Program-made: the position numbers and the translations under genes
Shown here: positions 25,981-34,173 of the stretch, piece after piece
Layout of the letters: every line of letters begins with the position of its first letter
How positions within the stretch are numbered: position 1 is the stretch's first letter
Assembly (NCBI RefSeq): GCF_001299475.1
Contig: NZ_CYUJ01000002.1
Coordinates: 1-64,000 of the forward strand
Direction: 5' to 3'
From: Neofamilia massiliensis
GTDB taxonomy: Bacteria; Bacillota; Clostridia; Tissierellales; Peptoniphilaceae
Length of the DNA: 64,000 nt
Notes under the pieces: model-generated
Told to the model about the DNA's origin: nothing
Seen by the model: only the letters and a program-made list of their open reading frames with translations
Database searches by the model: none

Positions 25981-26841
25981 ATGATAAAAAAGTTAAGAAA
26001 AATATTAATTTTAGCCATGGCTTTTACCATCTTGATTTTTAATAAACCAGTCAAAGCAGAAAAGTTTCAAAGAGAAAACAGCTTTGTAAATGCCAAGGGA
26101 GCAGAAAGAGTTGCAGAAATTAAGAGGTTCCAAGCCAAACACAATATAGCAGTCACAGGAAAATTAGACAAGCTAACAAAAAATATGTTAAATGATCCTG
26201 ACTACCAAGAATACGACAATGTAAAAAACCCACCAACCAAGGGCAAGTGGATAGTGGTAAACAAAAGTAAGAAAATCCTAACTCTTTATAATGGAGACAA
26301 AGTGGTAAATAAATACCCAGTAGCCCTAGGAACATCAAAAACCCCAACTCCATCAGCCAAGGCAACTATAACAAATCTTACAAAAAATCCAGCTTGGGGA
26401 GGAATGGGTGGAAAATATACACCAAGGGTAGCAGATGATCCATTAAATCCCCTTGGAGAAAGATGGATGGGCCTAAAAATTCCTGGAATGACAGGCTATG
26501 GCATCCACGGAACCATTAGACCTTGGGAAATTGGTGGCTATGTATCAAATGGCTGTATTAGAATGTTTAACTACGACATTGAAACCTATGTATTTCCACT
26601 AATGAAAAAGGGAAGCCCAGTTTGGTTGGGAACAGATGCAGAACTAAAAGAATGGGGAGTTTCCCAATATGTAGACAAAATTTCCAATAACCAAACAAAA
26701 GAAAAGCCAGCTGCAGACAAGGGCCAAGCAAAAGTTGAAATTACACCAACTACACAAGGAGCCCAAACAGACGAAGAAGTAAAGAAAATAATAGAAAACT
26801 TTGTACCAAGTCCAGGATCAATAATAATTCCAGGCAGGTAA
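25981..26841 (+). CDS. L,D-transpeptidase (YkuD) with peptidoglycan-binding-like N-terminus
   Basis: A 286-residue exported enzyme. The signal peptide (residues 1-26, ending KPVKA-EK) precedes a short helical segment resembling a peptidoglycan-binding domain (EIKRFQAKHNIAVTGKLDKLTKNML, about 46-70). The YkuD catalytic domain (about 88-220) starts WIVVNKSKKILTLYNGDK and has the signature HGTI...SNGCIRM with His176 and catalytic Cys192. It forms 3-3 peptide cross-links or attaches proteins to the wall. The C-terminal 60 residues are a low-complexity tail. It is monocistronic and ended by a terminator. Confidence 0.93.
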   Translation: MIKKLRKILILAMAFTILIFNKPVKAEKFQRENSFVNAKGAERVAEIKRFQAKHNIAVTGKLDKLTKNMLNDPDYQEYDNVKNPPTKGKWIVVNKSKKILTLYNGDKVVNKYPVALGTSKTPTPSAKATITNLTKNPAWGGMGGKYTPRVADDPLNPLGERWMGLKIPGMTGYGIHGTIRPWEIGGYVSNGCIRMFNYDIETYVFPLMKKGSPVWLGTDAELKEWGVSQYVDKISNNQTKEKPAADKGQAKVEITPTTQGAQTDEEVKKIIENFVPSPGSIIIPGR

Positions 26842-26851
26842 AAGCAATTTA

Positions 26852-26885
26852 GACTCAGGAGAAAAACTTCTGAGTCTTTTTTTAT
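26852..26885 (+). terminator. Terminator after the L,D-transpeptidase gene
   Basis: AGACTCAGgAGaaaaaCTtCTGAGTCT hairpin followed by a T-run. Confidence 0.75.
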
Positions 26886-27172
26886 TTTTGAGATGTGGAA
26901 GATTGGGGATATTCGAAGCCCTAGTTCAAATCGCCACCTTGAGCCGCAAAGTGTGGGGACATTGCTTTAGCCGTGTCCCCTTTTATCGCGAAAGACTGAA
27001 GATTGATTGGCAAGAATTCGACGACCTCTTTAGCTGTGTCCCCGTTGAAATGACTTAGCAAAAAACTTAAGGGTCTGTCCCTTGTGGACTGCCCCTATTT
27101 TATCAGCAAAAACTTTTTTTAAAAGAAAAAATAAGCTATAATAAACAAAAAGCAAGAGAAAATGGAGATAAA
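26886..27172. other. Gene-free spacer with short GTGTCCCC repeats and a hairpin
   Basis: No ORF is supported here. GGGGACA (26955-26961) pairs with TGTCCCC (26974-26980), followed by TTTT. The sequence GTGTCCCC recurs at 27034-27045, and GTCTGTCCCTTGTGGACTGCCCC follows near 27072-27095. Such GGGGAC/GTCCCC clusters recall REP-like palindromic elements that accompany Y1 transposases, but no transposase is present. TATAAT at 27137-27142 is a plausible -10 for rlmD. Confidence 0.4.
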
Positions 27173-28438
27173 ATGAAAACAAGAATAACAGACCTAAGCC
27201 ACGACGGCAGAGGCATAGGCCAAGTAGACGGAAAAATAATCTTTGTCCAAGGAGCCTATCCAGGAGAAGAGGTAGAGGTTAAAATCACAAAAACTAAAAA
27301 AAATTACCTAGAAGGAAGGGCCACAGAGATTTTAAAAAAATCAGCTGACAGAATAGAATCAGTCTGCCCAGACTTCTACCACTGTAACGGCTGTCAATAT
27401 TGCGACTACACCTACCAGGCCCAGCTAGACTCAAAAGTAGCTAGACTAAAGACAAACCTAAAAAAATTTGCAGGTCTAGAAGTAGAAGATATAAAAATCC
27501 ATCCAATGGAAAATTATAAGAACTACAGAAATCACGTCCAACTAAAAGTCAAAGACGGAAAAATTGGCTATGTAGACAAGGAAAACTTTTCAGTCTTTGA
27601 AGCAAAGGCCTGCCTAGTTTGGCCAGAAAAAACTCCTGAACTTATAGAAGTTTTAAAAACTCTGCCAGACCTTGATAGAATTAATTTAATAGGCCTAAGA
27701 GAAAATTATAAAGGCGACCTAATGGTAATTTTAGTAAGTAAAGACGAGAAAAAAATAAAGATTGAAGACCAGCTTGCAGACCTAAAAGCCCTAGGAGTCA
27801 GCCACATTTACCAAAACATAAACTCAAACCCAAGATTCCACTACGGCAGAAAATCAAAAGTCCTCTACGGCGACGGCCCTTTTAAAGAAGAAATATTAAA
27901 AAACACCTTTAACCTATCTCCAACATCCTTTTTCCAAGTAAACAGGACCCAGGCAGAAGTCCTTTACAAAATCGGCATAGAAAATTTAGATCTAAAATCC
28001 ACAGACAAGGTCCTAGAACTTTACTCAGGCATAGGAACAATATCTATGGGACTTGCAAAAGAAGCAGCCTACGTTCTCGGAATAGAATACAACCCTGAGG
28101 CAGTGAAAGATGCAAAAACAAACGCAAAACTTAACGGCCTAGACAACTTAGACTTTAAATCAGGAAGAGCAGAAGACTTATTAGATAAAGTATCATCTGA
28201 CTTTAATAAAACTCTCCTAGACCCAGCCCGAGCAGGCGCCGACAAAAAAGTCCTAGAAAAAATTTTAGAAATCGCCCCAGAAAAAATCTCCTACATCTCC
28301 TGCGATCCAGCAACCTTGTGTCGTGATTTAGGAATTTTAATAAAAGACGGATCATATAAAGTCGATAAGGTGGAAATTGTGGATATGTTTCCTTTAAGTA
28401 GCCATGTGGAGACTATAGCGTTGATACAAAAGATGTAA
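27173..28438 (+). CDS. rlmD: 23S rRNA (uracil-5-)-methyltransferase RlmD/RumA family
   Basis: A 421-residue enzyme. The N-terminal TRAM domain (ITDLSHDGRGIGQVDGKIIFVQGAYPGEEV) is followed by a Cys cluster CPDFYHCNGCQYC that binds an Fe-S centre in this family, and an SAM methyltransferase domain with VLELYSGIGTISMGLA, LLDPARAGADKKVL and the catalytic SYISCDPATLCRDL. It ends SHVETIALIQKM. In streptococci the 3' end of this gene (rum) is a known integration site of conjugative elements, and here the element begins directly after it, so the last codons may derive from the element. Confidence 0.92.
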   Translation: MKTRITDLSHDGRGIGQVDGKIIFVQGAYPGEEVEVKITKTKKNYLEGRATEILKKSADRIESVCPDFYHCNGCQYCDYTYQAQLDSKVARLKTNLKKFAGLEVEDIKIHPMENYKNYRNHVQLKVKDGKIGYVDKENFSVFEAKACLVWPEKTPELIEVLKTLPDLDRINLIGLRENYKGDLMVILVSKDEKKIKIEDQLADLKALGVSHIYQNINSNPRFHYGRKSKVLYGDGPFKEEILKNTFNLSPTSFFQVNRTQAEVLYKIGIENLDLKSTDKVLELYSGIGTISMGLAKEAAYVLGIEYNPEAVKDAKTNAKLNGLDNLDFKSGRAEDLLDKVSSDFNKTLLDPARAGADKKVLEKILEIAPEKISYISCDPATLCRDLGILIKDGSYKVDKVEIVDMFPLSSHVETIALIQKM

Positions 28439-28614
28439 ATTTAGAAATCCTGCATTTTAAGCAGTTTTATAAGCATTTTGTCTTCGATAAAGATGAAGAA
28501 GGATACGTCAAAAAGACCCAAAAAAACTACATGGACGTAAGAGTAGTTTTACAACTGGTATGAGGAGACACAAAGAAAATATAATAAGAGAAAACCCATT
28601 TTACACTTTCTACA

Positions 28615-28645
28615 AGAGTAGCTTAAATAAGGCTGCTCTTTTTTA
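28615..28645 (+). terminator. Hairpin before the RepA_N gene
   Basis: AGAGTAGC-ttaaataag-GCTGCTCT followed by TTTTTTA, 22 bp before the replication gene. It could stop read-through from rlmD into the element. Confidence 0.6.
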
Positions 28646-28666
28646 TTTTAAAGAAAGGAGGTAGGG

Positions 28667-29440
28667 ATGAATTTTGATTATTTTTATAATAGGCAATCTG
28701 AAATGTATAACTTCATTAGGTTACCTATGGTATTAATGGAAGATGAGATTTTTGAGAGCATTTCTATTGAAGCTAAAGTTTTGTATTCATATATGCTTAA
28801 TCGAATGGGTATTTCATATAAAAATGGCTGGATAGATGAAGATGGAAAAGTCTTTATTTACTACACAATTGAAAGTATAAAAGATCAATTTAATTGTGCG
28901 AGTGAAAAAGCAAATAAATTAATAGCTGAGCTTGATATTAAATCAGGGATAGGACTGATTGAAAAGAAAAGACAAGGACTTGGAAAGCCTAACAGAATCT
29001 ATGTTAAAGACTTTATGAGCATATTTAATAATACGAAATTTAAAAATCAAGAAGTTCGAAAAACAAAATTCCAGAAGTTCGATAATCGAAATTCAAGAGA
29101 TTCGAATAACGAAAGTCAAGATTTTCGAAAATCGGAAGGTAACTATAACAATATTAGTAATAATGAGTTAAGAAATAATGATTTTAGTAAGGGACAAAAG
29201 CCTTATGGAATATATAAAAATATATTTTTGACTGATGAAGAATACAAGGACTTAACAAATGAGTTAGGAAGCAGAATTAGTGAGTACATTGATAGATTAT
29301 CATCTTACATGAAAGCAAATAACAGAGTTTATCAAGATCACAAGGCAACGATAATCAATTGGTATCTTAATGATCAGGCAAAAAATATTAATGACAAATC
29401 AACAAGAAAAATGAATTACGATATAGGAGAGAGTTTATGA
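28667..29440 (+). CDS. RepA N-terminal domain replication initiator
   Basis: A 257-residue protein with a RepA_N-type winged helix at residues 1-115 (YNFIRLPMVLMEDE, ISIEAKVLYSYMLNRM, YTIESIKDQFNCASEKANKL). A low-complexity Asn/Ser/Lys linker and a C-terminal helical domain (about 180-245) of the kind that binds the helicase loader follow. GAAAGGAGG precedes ATG 28667. This protein probably starts autonomous replication of the excised element. It overlaps the ATPase gene by 4 bp. Confidence 0.85.
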   Translation: MNFDYFYNRQSEMYNFIRLPMVLMEDEIFESISIEAKVLYSYMLNRMGISYKNGWIDEDGKVFIYYTIESIKDQFNCASEKANKLIAELDIKSGIGLIEKKRQGLGKPNRIYVKDFMSIFNNTKFKNQEVRKTKFQKFDNRNSRDSNNESQDFRKSEGNYNNISNNELRNNDFSKGQKPYGIYKNIFLTDEEYKDLTNELGSRISEYIDRLSSYMKANNRVYQDHKATIINWYLNDQAKNINDKSTRKMNYDIGESL

Positions 29441-30264
29441 TAAGCTTAAAAGATTTTGTATTAAGAGAAAATGATATTGAAAGGAATGGACATATTTATT
29501 GTAAGGAATGTGGTAAAAGAGTCGATGGAGAATTACTTGACATTGGATTTACAAAGTTTATTCCAAGAATTAAATGTGAATGTGAAATAAAAAGAGATAA
29601 GGAAAATGAAGAAAGAGAAATATTAACGAGAATATCATCGCTAAAAAGAGATTGTTTTTCATCGCCAAACCAACACCAATATACTTTTGAGAGATTCTTA
29701 AATGAAGAAGGTCAATCTTACAAGGTTGCCTATAATTATGCTAAAAATTTTGAGCAAATGAAGGAAGACAATGTTGGACTTTTATTTTATGGAGATGTTG
29801 GCAGTGGAAAGACTTATCTTGCTTGTTCTATTGCAAATGAATTAATTGAAAGAGAACAAGTTAAAGTTAAGATTATGAATTTATCTCAGGTTATAAATCA
29901 AATACAAAAATCTGCATTTAAGCTAGATTCAAATGAAATTATAAATAAGCTATCTAATATTCCTTTGTTAATATTAGATGATCTTGGAATTGAAAGGGAT
30001 ACATCTTATGCAAGAGAACAAGTATATAACATTATAAACTCAAGATACTTAAAGGGTAGGCCGACAATTTTTACTACAAACTTATCATTGGAAATTATTC
30101 AAAATCCAAACATTGACCTTGAGTATCAGAGAATATATTCAAGAATACTTGAAATGACAATACCAGTTAAAGTTACGGGAGAAGATTTTAGAAGAAAAAT
30201 CCATCAAGAGAAGTTAAGAAAATACAAAGAGTTACTTTTATATGGAGGTGGAATAGATGATTAA
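29437..30264 (+). CDS. DnaC/IstB-like ATPase (helicase loader)
   Basis: A 275-residue AAA+ protein. The N-terminal zinc-finger-like C-x2-C and C-x-C (HIYCKECGKR, RIKCECEIKR) is followed by Walker A FYGDVGSGKTYLA at about 118-128, Walker B LLILDDLGIERDTSYAREQ near 179 and a sensor region TIFTTNLSLE. It is coupled by ATGA overlap to the RepA_N gene, as in other elements where it loads the host helicase onto the element origin. Confidence 0.9.
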   Translation: MISLKDFVLRENDIERNGHIYCKECGKRVDGELLDIGFTKFIPRIKCECEIKRDKENEEREILTRISSLKRDCFSSPNQHQYTFERFLNEEGQSYKVAYNYAKNFEQMKEDNVGLLFYGDVGSGKTYLACSIANELIEREQVKVKIMNLSQVINQIQKSAFKLDSNEIINKLSNIPLLILDDLGIERDTSYAREQVYNIINSRYLKGRPTIFTTNLSLEIIQNPNIDLEYQRIYSRILEMTIPVKVTGEDFRRKIHQEKLRKYKELLLYGGGIDD

Positions 30265-30742
30265 TGAAGAAGTATCTAGGTCGAGTCTTAATCTTGAAGT
30301 AAGGCTTGCAAAAGCAACAAGTAAAACAATTCTTGATGCCTTAAAGAAAGTACACAAGCAAATAGAAGAACAAGGAGGCTTGAAAAATGTAATAAAAAAT
30401 AATGGAGAAGAAGTAAAGCTAAAGGATATGGTTAAAAAGGGACAGTTAGAAGAAATTAATCTAAAGGATTCTGAGTTAAAAGAACTAAAGAAAATTTTAA
30501 ATAAACACGGAGTGAAGTTTTCTGTTATGAAAGATAAGGAAACTGGTAACCACTCTGTGTTTTTTCAATCTAAGGATATAAAAGTAATGGAACATGCCTT
30601 TAAAAAAGCAGTTAAGACTTCTGAAAGAAAAGCCGATAGAAAAGATTCAATAACGAAGACTATAAATAAGTTTAAAGATATGGCTAAGGACAACATTAGT
30701 AAAGATAAAGTTAAAAATAAACATAAGGAGCAAAGCTTATGA
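30257..30742 (+). CDS. PcfB family protein (DUF3801)
   Basis: A 161-residue protein with the DUF3801 pattern: an N-terminal helix SLNLEVRLAKATSKTILDALKKV, then LKELKKILNKHGVKFSVMKDKETG and HSVFFQSKDIKVMEHAFKKAV. In Enterococcus pCF10, PcfB-type proteins cooperate with the VirD4-like coupling protein. It overlaps both neighbours by a few bases, so it belongs to one translationally coupled operon. Confidence 0.85.
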   Translation: MINEEVSRSSLNLEVRLAKATSKTILDALKKVHKQIEEQGGLKNVIKNNGEEVKLKDMVKKGQLEEINLKDSELKELKKILNKHGVKFSVMKDKETGNHSVFFQSKDIKVMEHAFKKAVKTSERKADRKDSITKTINKFKDMAKDNISKDKVKNKHKEQSL

Positions 30743-31473
30743 TAAGTAATTTAAAAACATTTGAAAATAAGAATTTTGGGAAACTCACTGTTATAGAAAA
30801 AGACGGTGAGTTTTTCTTTATAGCAAATGAAGTAGCAACTATGCTAGGATATGTCAATCCAAGAAAAGCTGTTTATGACCATGTAGATGAAGAAGATAAG
30901 GGTGTAACGAAATGGAACACCCCTGGAGGAATACAGAATATTTCAATAATTAACGAATCAGGATTGTATTCACTTATCCTCTCATCAAAACTACCACAAG
31001 CAAAAATATTCAAAGCTTGGGTAACTAGAGAAGTCTTACCAAGTATTAGAAAGAATGGAGGATATATATTAGGGCAAGAAAAGAAAACTAATGAAGATCT
31101 ACTTGCAGATGCAATTCTGGTAGCCAATAGAATTATTGCCGAAAGAGAAGAAGAGATTGAAGAATTAAGACCAAAAGCAGATTATTATGACAAATTAGTA
31201 GATTATAACCTACTTACAAACTTTAGAAATACTGCCAAGGAGTTAGGAATACCACAAAATCAGTTTATAAGTTTTTTAATGGATAAGGGATTAATTTATA
31301 GAGATAAGAAAAAGAAACTCTTACCTTATGCAGATAAGAACAAGGGATATTTTGAAGTAAAAGAATGGGTTGATCCACTAGGTACACTTGTAGGCATACA
31401 AACATTTATAACACCAAAAGGAAGACACTACCTACTAATTTTATTAGATAGCGAAGGTTTCTACGATGAATAA
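30739..31473 (+). CDS. BRO/antirepressor family protein with KilAC domain
   Basis: A 244-residue DNA-binding-type protein. The Bro-N domain covers about 1-105 (FGKLTVIEKDGEFFFIANEVATMLGY, YSLILSSKLPQAKIFKAWVTREVLPSIRKNGGY). An ANT/KilAC-like C-terminus runs from about 150 (PKADYYDKLVDYNLLTNFRNTAKELG). Such proteins are usually phage antirepressors; here it sits between pcfB and virD4 with 4-8 bp overlaps. It may control the transfer operon; that is inference. Confidence 0.85.
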   Translation: MISNLKTFENKNFGKLTVIEKDGEFFFIANEVATMLGYVNPRKAVYDHVDEEDKGVTKWNTPGGIQNISIINESGLYSLILSSKLPQAKIFKAWVTREVLPSIRKNGGYILGQEKKTNEDLLADAILVANRIIAEREEEIEELRPKADYYDKLVDYNLLTNFRNTAKELGIPQNQFISFLMDKGLIYRDKKKKLLPYADKNKGYFEVKEWVDPLGTLVGIQTFITPKGRHYLLILLDSEGFYDE

Positions 31474-33262
31474 GGTATTAGAAGCCATTCTTTCTGATAT
31501 TAAAAACTTAATTAAAATAGACAACCCAAAGAAATTTATATTATCAAACATTCCCTATTTATCCTTTTTCTACATTGGAAATATTTTTTCTAAGCACATC
31601 AATTCTTATGTAGGAGGAGATATTATTGATAGAATAATGGTGGGAATTTCTGACATAGGAACTTTATCTTATATACCAAGCCTTAATCCAAGGGACTTAT
31701 TAGTAGGTATTTCAGTTGCTGCCATTGTTAAGCTAATAGTATATAGCAAAGGTAAAAACAAAAAGAAATATAGGCAAGGCAAGGAATATGGATCTGCAAG
31801 ATGGGGAGAAAGTAAGGATATTGCTCCATACATTGACCCTAAGTTTGAAAACAATGTTCTTATAACTAATACCGAAAGACTAACAATGAACTCAAGACCT
31901 AAAAACCCTAAATATGCTAGAAATAAAAATGTATTAGTAATAGGTGGTTCTGGATCAGGTAAAACAAGATTTTATGTAAAGCCAAATCTAATGCAAATGC
32001 ACTCTTCCTATGTAGTAACAGACCCTAAAGGCACGCTTGTGTTAGAGTGTGGGAAAATGCTTTATGAAAATGGATATGACATAAAGATATTAAACACAAT
32101 AAACTTTAAAAAATCTATGAAATACAATCCATTTGCTTATTTGAGAAGTGAAAAAGATATTTTAAAGCTTGTCAAAACTATAATTGCTAACACCAAGGGA
32201 GATGGAGAAAAGGCAGGAGAAGATTTCTGGGTAAAGGCTGAAAAGTTATATTACACTGCCCTCATCGGTTATATCTATTATGAAGCACCAGAAGAAGAAA
32301 AGAACTTTAAGACACTTTTGGATATGATTGACGCAAGTGAGGTTAGAGAAGATGACGAAACCTATATGAACCCAATTGATAGGCTTTTTGAAGCTCTTGA
32401 AAAGAAAGACCCAAGTCATTTTGCAGTTAAGCAATATAAGAAATATAAGCTGGCAGCAGGAAAAACTGCTAAGTCAATTCTAATATCTTGTGGAGCAAGA
32501 CTTGCACCTTTTGATATAAGAGAGCTTAGAGAACTAATGAGCGAAGATGAATTAGAACTCGATAAAATTGGAGATAGGAAAACTGCTCTATTCGTAATAA
32601 TATCAGATACTGACGATACTTTTAACTTTGTAGTTTCAATAATGTATTCTCAATTATTTAACCTACTATGTGATAAGGCAGATGATGTGTATGGTGGAAG
32701 ACTTCCAGTTCATGTAAGATGTCTACTTGATGAGTTTGCAAATATAGGCTTAATTCCTAAATTTGAAAAATTAATAGCGACAATTCGTTCAAGAGAAATA
32801 TCAGCAAGTATAATACTGCAAGCACAATCTCAATTAAAAGCAATTTATAAAGACCATGCAGATACAATAGTTGGTAACTGTGACTCTACACTCTTTCTAG
32901 GAGGAAAAGAAAAAACAACAGTAAAAGAATTATCAGAAACCTTAGGAAAAGAAACCATAGACCTATATAACACATCAGAAACAAGATCCAACCAAAAATC
33001 TTTTGGTCTAAATTACCAAAAAACTGGTAAGGAACTTATGAGCCAAGATGAAATAACTGTAATGGATGGTGGTAAGTGTATATACCAACTAAGAGGAGTA
33101 AGACCTTTCTTATCTGATAAATTTGATATTACAAAGCATAAGAATTATAAGTTATTAGAAGATTATGATAAGAAAAACTTGTTTGATGTTGAAGAGTATC
33201 TAACAAATAGAGATAAGGTAAAGTTAAAATCAAGTTATAAGATAAATAGGTTAAACATTTGA
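31466..33262 (+). CDS. VirD4-like type IV coupling protein
   Basis: A 598-residue coupling ATPase. Hydrophobic segments lie in the first 90 residues. The cytosolic motor follows, with KEYGSARWGE, Walker A IGGSGSGKTRFYVKPN near residues 158-172, VTDPKGTL (Walker-A-linked TraG motif), LLDEFANIGLIP (Walker B) and SIILQAQSQLKAIY. It links DNA substrate to the secretion channel. This family in Firmicutes is often named PcfC or TcpA-like VirD4. Confidence 0.93.
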   Translation: MNKVLEAILSDIKNLIKIDNPKKFILSNIPYLSFFYIGNIFSKHINSYVGGDIIDRIMVGISDIGTLSYIPSLNPRDLLVGISVAAIVKLIVYSKGKNKKKYRQGKEYGSARWGESKDIAPYIDPKFENNVLITNTERLTMNSRPKNPKYARNKNVLVIGGSGSGKTRFYVKPNLMQMHSSYVVTDPKGTLVLECGKMLYENGYDIKILNTINFKKSMKYNPFAYLRSEKDILKLVKTIIANTKGDGEKAGEDFWVKAEKLYYTALIGYIYYEAPEEEKNFKTLLDMIDASEVREDDETYMNPIDRLFEALEKKDPSHFAVKQYKKYKLAAGKTAKSILISCGARLAPFDIRELRELMSEDELELDKIGDRKTALFVIISDTDDTFNFVVSIMYSQLFNLLCDKADDVYGGRLPVHVRCLLDEFANIGLIPKFEKLIATIRSREISASIILQAQSQLKAIYKDHADTIVGNCDSTLFLGGKEKTTVKELSETLGKETIDLYNTSETRSNQKSFGLNYQKTGKELMSQDEITVMDGGKCIYQLRGVRPFLSDKFDITKHKNYKLLEDYDKKNLFDVEEYLTNRDKVKLKSSYKINRLNI

Positions 33263-33280
33263 GTTTATGGAGAAAGCAAA

Positions 33281-33556
33281 ATGTGCGAAAATAGAAAATC
33301 ATCTTTAATTATATTAAATATAAATGGTGAGCAGTTTATTTTAGAAAGTGATACAGAACTCACAAGGGATAAGAAAAATTATATTGAAGCAATATGTGAG
33401 ACAATGTACGATGAAAGTAATGAATGGTATGAAGATATATATGATATGTCCCCATATGATATAGCTGAGCTATTTGAAAAAACAGTAAAAGAAGAAGTAG
33501 GAATAACTGTTACATTTAAAGCGATAGACCTTGAAGTATCGATTTTAGAAGAATAG
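33281..33556 (+). CDS. Small acidic protein of unknown function
   Basis: A 91-residue acidic protein with a short beta start (SLIILNINGEQFILESDTEL) and a helical, Tyr/Asp/Glu-rich body (EWYEDIYDMSPYDIAELFEK). ATG 33281 follows GGAGAAAG 18 bp after virD4. I do not recognise a family. Position suggests a minor conjugation or regulatory role. Confidence 0.7.
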   Translation: MCENRKSSLIILNINGEQFILESDTELTRDKKNYIEAICETMYDESNEWYEDIYDMSPYDIAELFEKTVKEEVGITVTFKAIDLEVSILEE

Positions 33557-33572
33557 AAATAAAGTGTTGATA

Positions 33573-33606
33573 GGCGATAGAAATTAAAAACTCTATCGTC
33601 TTTTTT
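33573..33606 (+). terminator. Terminator-like hairpin upstream of ssb
   Basis: GGCGATAG...CTATCGTC stem followed by TTTTTT, 16 bp after the preceding stop. Confidence 0.65.
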
Positions 33607-33629
33607 ATACTCAAAATCAGGAGGTTAAG

Positions 33630-33656
33630 ATGGTAAGGATAAGAAGTCCTACTTAA
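33630..33656 (+). CDS. Possible 8-residue leader peptide
   Basis: A mini-ORF (MVRIRSPT) with a strong AGGAGG site 5 bp before its ATG. It is flanked by two hairpin/T-run structures. The layout resembles an attenuation leader, but it may be a chance ORF. Confidence 0.3.
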   Translation: MVRIRSPT

Positions 33657-33680
33657 AAAAATTTAATATATAGGACATTT

Positions 33681-33712
33681 AGCGATTGAAATATAAGTTC
33701 AGTCGCTTTTTT
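33681..33712 (+). terminator. Second terminator-like hairpin before ssb
   Basis: AGCGATTGAA-atataag-TTCAGTCGCT followed by TTTTTT, 33 bp before the ssb ATG. Confidence 0.65.
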
Positions 33713-33745
33713 AATTGAAATTTTTAGATTAAGGAGAAGAAATTA

Positions 33746-34057
33746 ATGGATAGAGAAATGATAAATATTAATGCAAATTTAGTTAAGGAAGCTGAATTTT
33801 CAGAATTTGAAAAGGATGGAGAAAATGTTCAAGTAGCAAATTTTGCTCTTGTTAAAAATTATGGAAAGGGCAAAGAATATACAAATTGCTCAGTATATGG
33901 AGAAAAGGTAGAAATTGTAAAAGAATTTGAAAAAGGGGATCTAATCCATGTCTTTGGATATTTCAAAGAAAACAAAAAAGGAGATAAGGTCTACAAGAAT
34001 TTTATAGTTAAATCACTAAACAAAATAGAAAATAAGAAAGAAAACGAGGAGGAATAA
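33746..34057 (+). CDS. Single-stranded DNA-binding protein-like (OB fold)
   Basis: A 103-residue OB-fold protein. VQVANFALVKNYGKGKEYTNCSVYGEK and KGDLIHVFGYFKENKKGDKVYKNFIVKSL match the SSB core; the tail is Lys/Glu-rich instead of the usual DDDIPF tip. It probably coats transfer DNA. ATG 33746 has AAGGAGAAG before it. It lies directly upstream of the Maff2 gene. A second OB protein of similar type is encoded at 60659. Confidence 0.8.
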   Translation: MDREMININANLVKEAEFSEFEKDGENVQVANFALVKNYGKGKEYTNCSVYGEKVEIVKEFEKGDLIHVFGYFKENKKGDKVYKNFIVKSLNKIENKKENEEE

Positions 34058-34058
34058 T

Positions 34059-34173
34059 ATGGAATTTTTTACAGCTGGAGTTGGAGTTTTAAAGACACTT
34101 GTAACTGCAATTGGTGCAGGTTTAGGAGCATGGGGAGTTATTAACTTAATGGAAGGTTATGGTAATGATAACC
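34059..34173 (+). CDS. Maff2 family membrane protein, 5' exon
   Basis: The first 38 codons (MEFFTAGVGVLKTLV..., ending LMEGYGNDN) of a Maff2 protein, a small hydrophobic component of Tn1549-like transfer regions. ATG 34059 follows GAGGAGG. The group II intron starts after 34173. Reading on into the intron meets a stop at 34187-34189. Joined to the 3' exon, the frame gives 72 residues without interruption, one codon being split by the intron. Confidence 0.85.

Noticed and set aside
28439-28563. Short frame after rlmD ending KKTQKNYMDVRVVLQLV
   Set aside because: No start codon with a ribosome site and no recognised family; noted only as possible junction debris.
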